Assembly (NCBI RefSeq): GCF_021431965.1
Contig: NZ_CP090370.1
Coordinates: forward strand, 310,001 to 374,000
Direction of reading: 5' to 3'
Length of the DNA: 64,000 nt
Origin: Erythrobacter sp. SDW2
GTDB taxonomy: Bacteria; Pseudomonadota; Alphaproteobacteria; Sphingomonadales; Sphingomonadaceae
Shown: in pieces, positions 63,233 through 64,000 of the stretch
Layout of the letters: every line of letters starts with the position of its first letter
How positions within the stretch are numbered: position 1 is the first letter of the stretch
Program-made: the position numbers and the translations under genes
The notes under the pieces: model-generated
Seen by the model: only the letters and a program-made list of their open reading frames with translations
What the model was told of the DNA's origin: nothing
Databases searched by the model: none

Positions 63233-64000
63233 TTACCCGCGCAGCTCCGCCCCCAATTTCGCAGCCGATGCAACCACCGCGTCGGAGATCGCCTTGATCT
63301 CGGCATCGGTAAAGGTCTTCTCGCCCGGTTGCAGCGTGACTTCGATCGCGACCGACTTCTTGCCTTCGGGCACGCCCTGCCCGGCGAAGACGTCGAAGAT
63401 GCGTGCGTCCGTGATCGCCACCTTGTCGGCCCCGCGCACCGCGCGCACCAGCTCGCCGGCCGCGAGATCTGCGGGAACGAGGAAAGCGAAGTCGCGGGTG
63501 ACCGATTGCAGCGCCGGCGGGGCATAGGCCTCGCGCGCGAAACCGGCGGACTTCTTGGGCGGGATGGCGTCGAGGAAGATCTCGACCGCGACCACCTGCC
63601 CGTCGATATCGAAGGCCTTGAGCGTGGCCGGATGCAGCGCACCGAAACGGGCCAGGACATTCTTGGGTCCGAGCCGCAGCGTGGCCGACTGGCCCGGGTG
63701 GAACTGGTCGCCCGCTTCGCCCATCACCATCAGCTTGTCCACGGGTGCGCCAGCCGCTGTGAGCAGCGCCTCGGCCTCGGCCTTGGCATCGTAGGCATCG
63801 AAGCCCTGCGCCTTGCCATTGGACCAGCCGCGCGGCGTCTTCTCGCCCACCAGCACCACGCCCAGGGTCGGTTTTTCGTCGCTCGAACCATCGGCACTGC
63901 GGAAATAGCGCCGTCCGATTTCGAACAGCCGCGAGCCGTCGGCCCCGCGATCGGCGTTGCGCTTGGCGGCAGCGAGCAGGCCGGGAATGAGCGAGGGGCG
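63233..64000 (-). CDS. pheT: Phenylalanine-tRNA ligase beta subunit, C-terminal part
   Basis: The gene enters from the right edge; the last about 255 codons are here. RPSLIPGLLAAAKRN and GSRLFEIGRRYF (B6/B7 region), GEKTPRGWSNG, and a C-terminal anticodon-binding (FDX-ACB) domain: PALQSVTRDFAFLVP and FDVFAGQGVPEGKKSVAIEVTLQPGEKTFTDAEI. Pairs with pheS (outside) to charge tRNA(Phe). prfC follows by 21 bp. Confidence 0.96.
   Translation of the reverse strand, partial: RPSLIPGLLAAAKRNADRGADGSRLFEIGRRYFRSADGSSDEKPTLGVVLVGEKTPRGWSNGKAQGFDAYDAKAEAEALLTAAGAPVDKLMVMGEAGDQFHPGQSATLRLGPKNVLARFGALHPATLKAFDIDGQVVAVEIFLDAIPPKKSAGFAREAYAPPALQSVTRDFAFLVPADLAAGELVRAVRGADKVAITDARIFDVFAGQGVPEGKKSVAIEVTLQPGEKTFTDAEIKAISDAVVASAAKLGAELRG

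Overview
The window is chromosomal DNA of a high-G+C alphaproteobacterium, most probably Sphingomonadales (Erythrobacteraceae-like). This rests on a serine palmitoyltransferase/acyl-carrier pair (sphingolipid synthesis), a DivK-type single-domain regulator, a DksA that has lost most zinc cysteines, Usg, DUF3572 and DUF4112 proteins, an argD-argF-hslO order, a GlnK-AmtB pair and an alphaproteobacterial gene transfer agent (GTA) cluster. The species is an inference from gene content; no rRNA gene is present.

Layout. 0-9 kb: start of an M16 peptidase, maeB, mutS, two small hypotheticals, then a minus-strand run gluQRS - twin-TM protein - cobalamin adenosyltransferase - 3-hydroxyacyl-CoA dehydrogenase. 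9.3-10.7 kb: an HNH nuclease followed by a lower-G+C gene joining a winged helix to a PD-(D/E)XK-like nuclease. 10.7-16.4 kb: kynA-kynU, DUF4112, an orphan solute-binding lipoprotein, PilZ, dksA, a Sel1 protein. 16.4-19.7 kb: five minus-strand genes whose ends overlap. 19.7-22.8 kb: divK, acyl carrier protein, spt and a GSU2403-type nucleotidyltransferase preceded by a hairpin. 22.8-25.9 kb: usg and an arsenic operon (arsR-arsI-like-arsC-aquaporin) with two operator palindromes, then a YqaA-like membrane protein.

26.0-41.2 kb is a GTA structural cluster: small and large terminase, portal, DUF6127, prohead protease, capsid, connector, DUF3168, tail tube, tail chaperones, tape measure, DUF2460 distal tail, DUF2163 hub, NlpC/P60, megatron and DUF2793. 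No integrase, replication or lysis genes flank it, and its base composition matches the host, so a domesticated particle is more likely than a prophage. Two things are unusual. A DUF4760 gene of lower G+C sits between terminase and portal. Several palindromic repeat families are scattered through the cluster; in three places they are translated as part of a protein (inside terminase, and at both ends of the prohead protease). The same repeat family interrupts kynU in frame.

41.4-64 kb is housekeeping: OmpA-like protein, sodC, a spinster-like MFS transporter, queC, DUF3617, hslO-argF-argD, a glycine-rich two-domain cold-shock protein, a rhodanese/phosphatase-like protein, an M20 amidohydrolase, sterol desaturase-like and GMC oxidoreductases, a DUF1232 protein, a TonB-dependent receptor, amtB-glnK with a sigma-54 promoter, an EEP-family phosphodiesterase, a PNPOx-like protein, prfC and the end of pheT. 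No rRNA, tRNA, CRISPR array or insertion sequence was seen.
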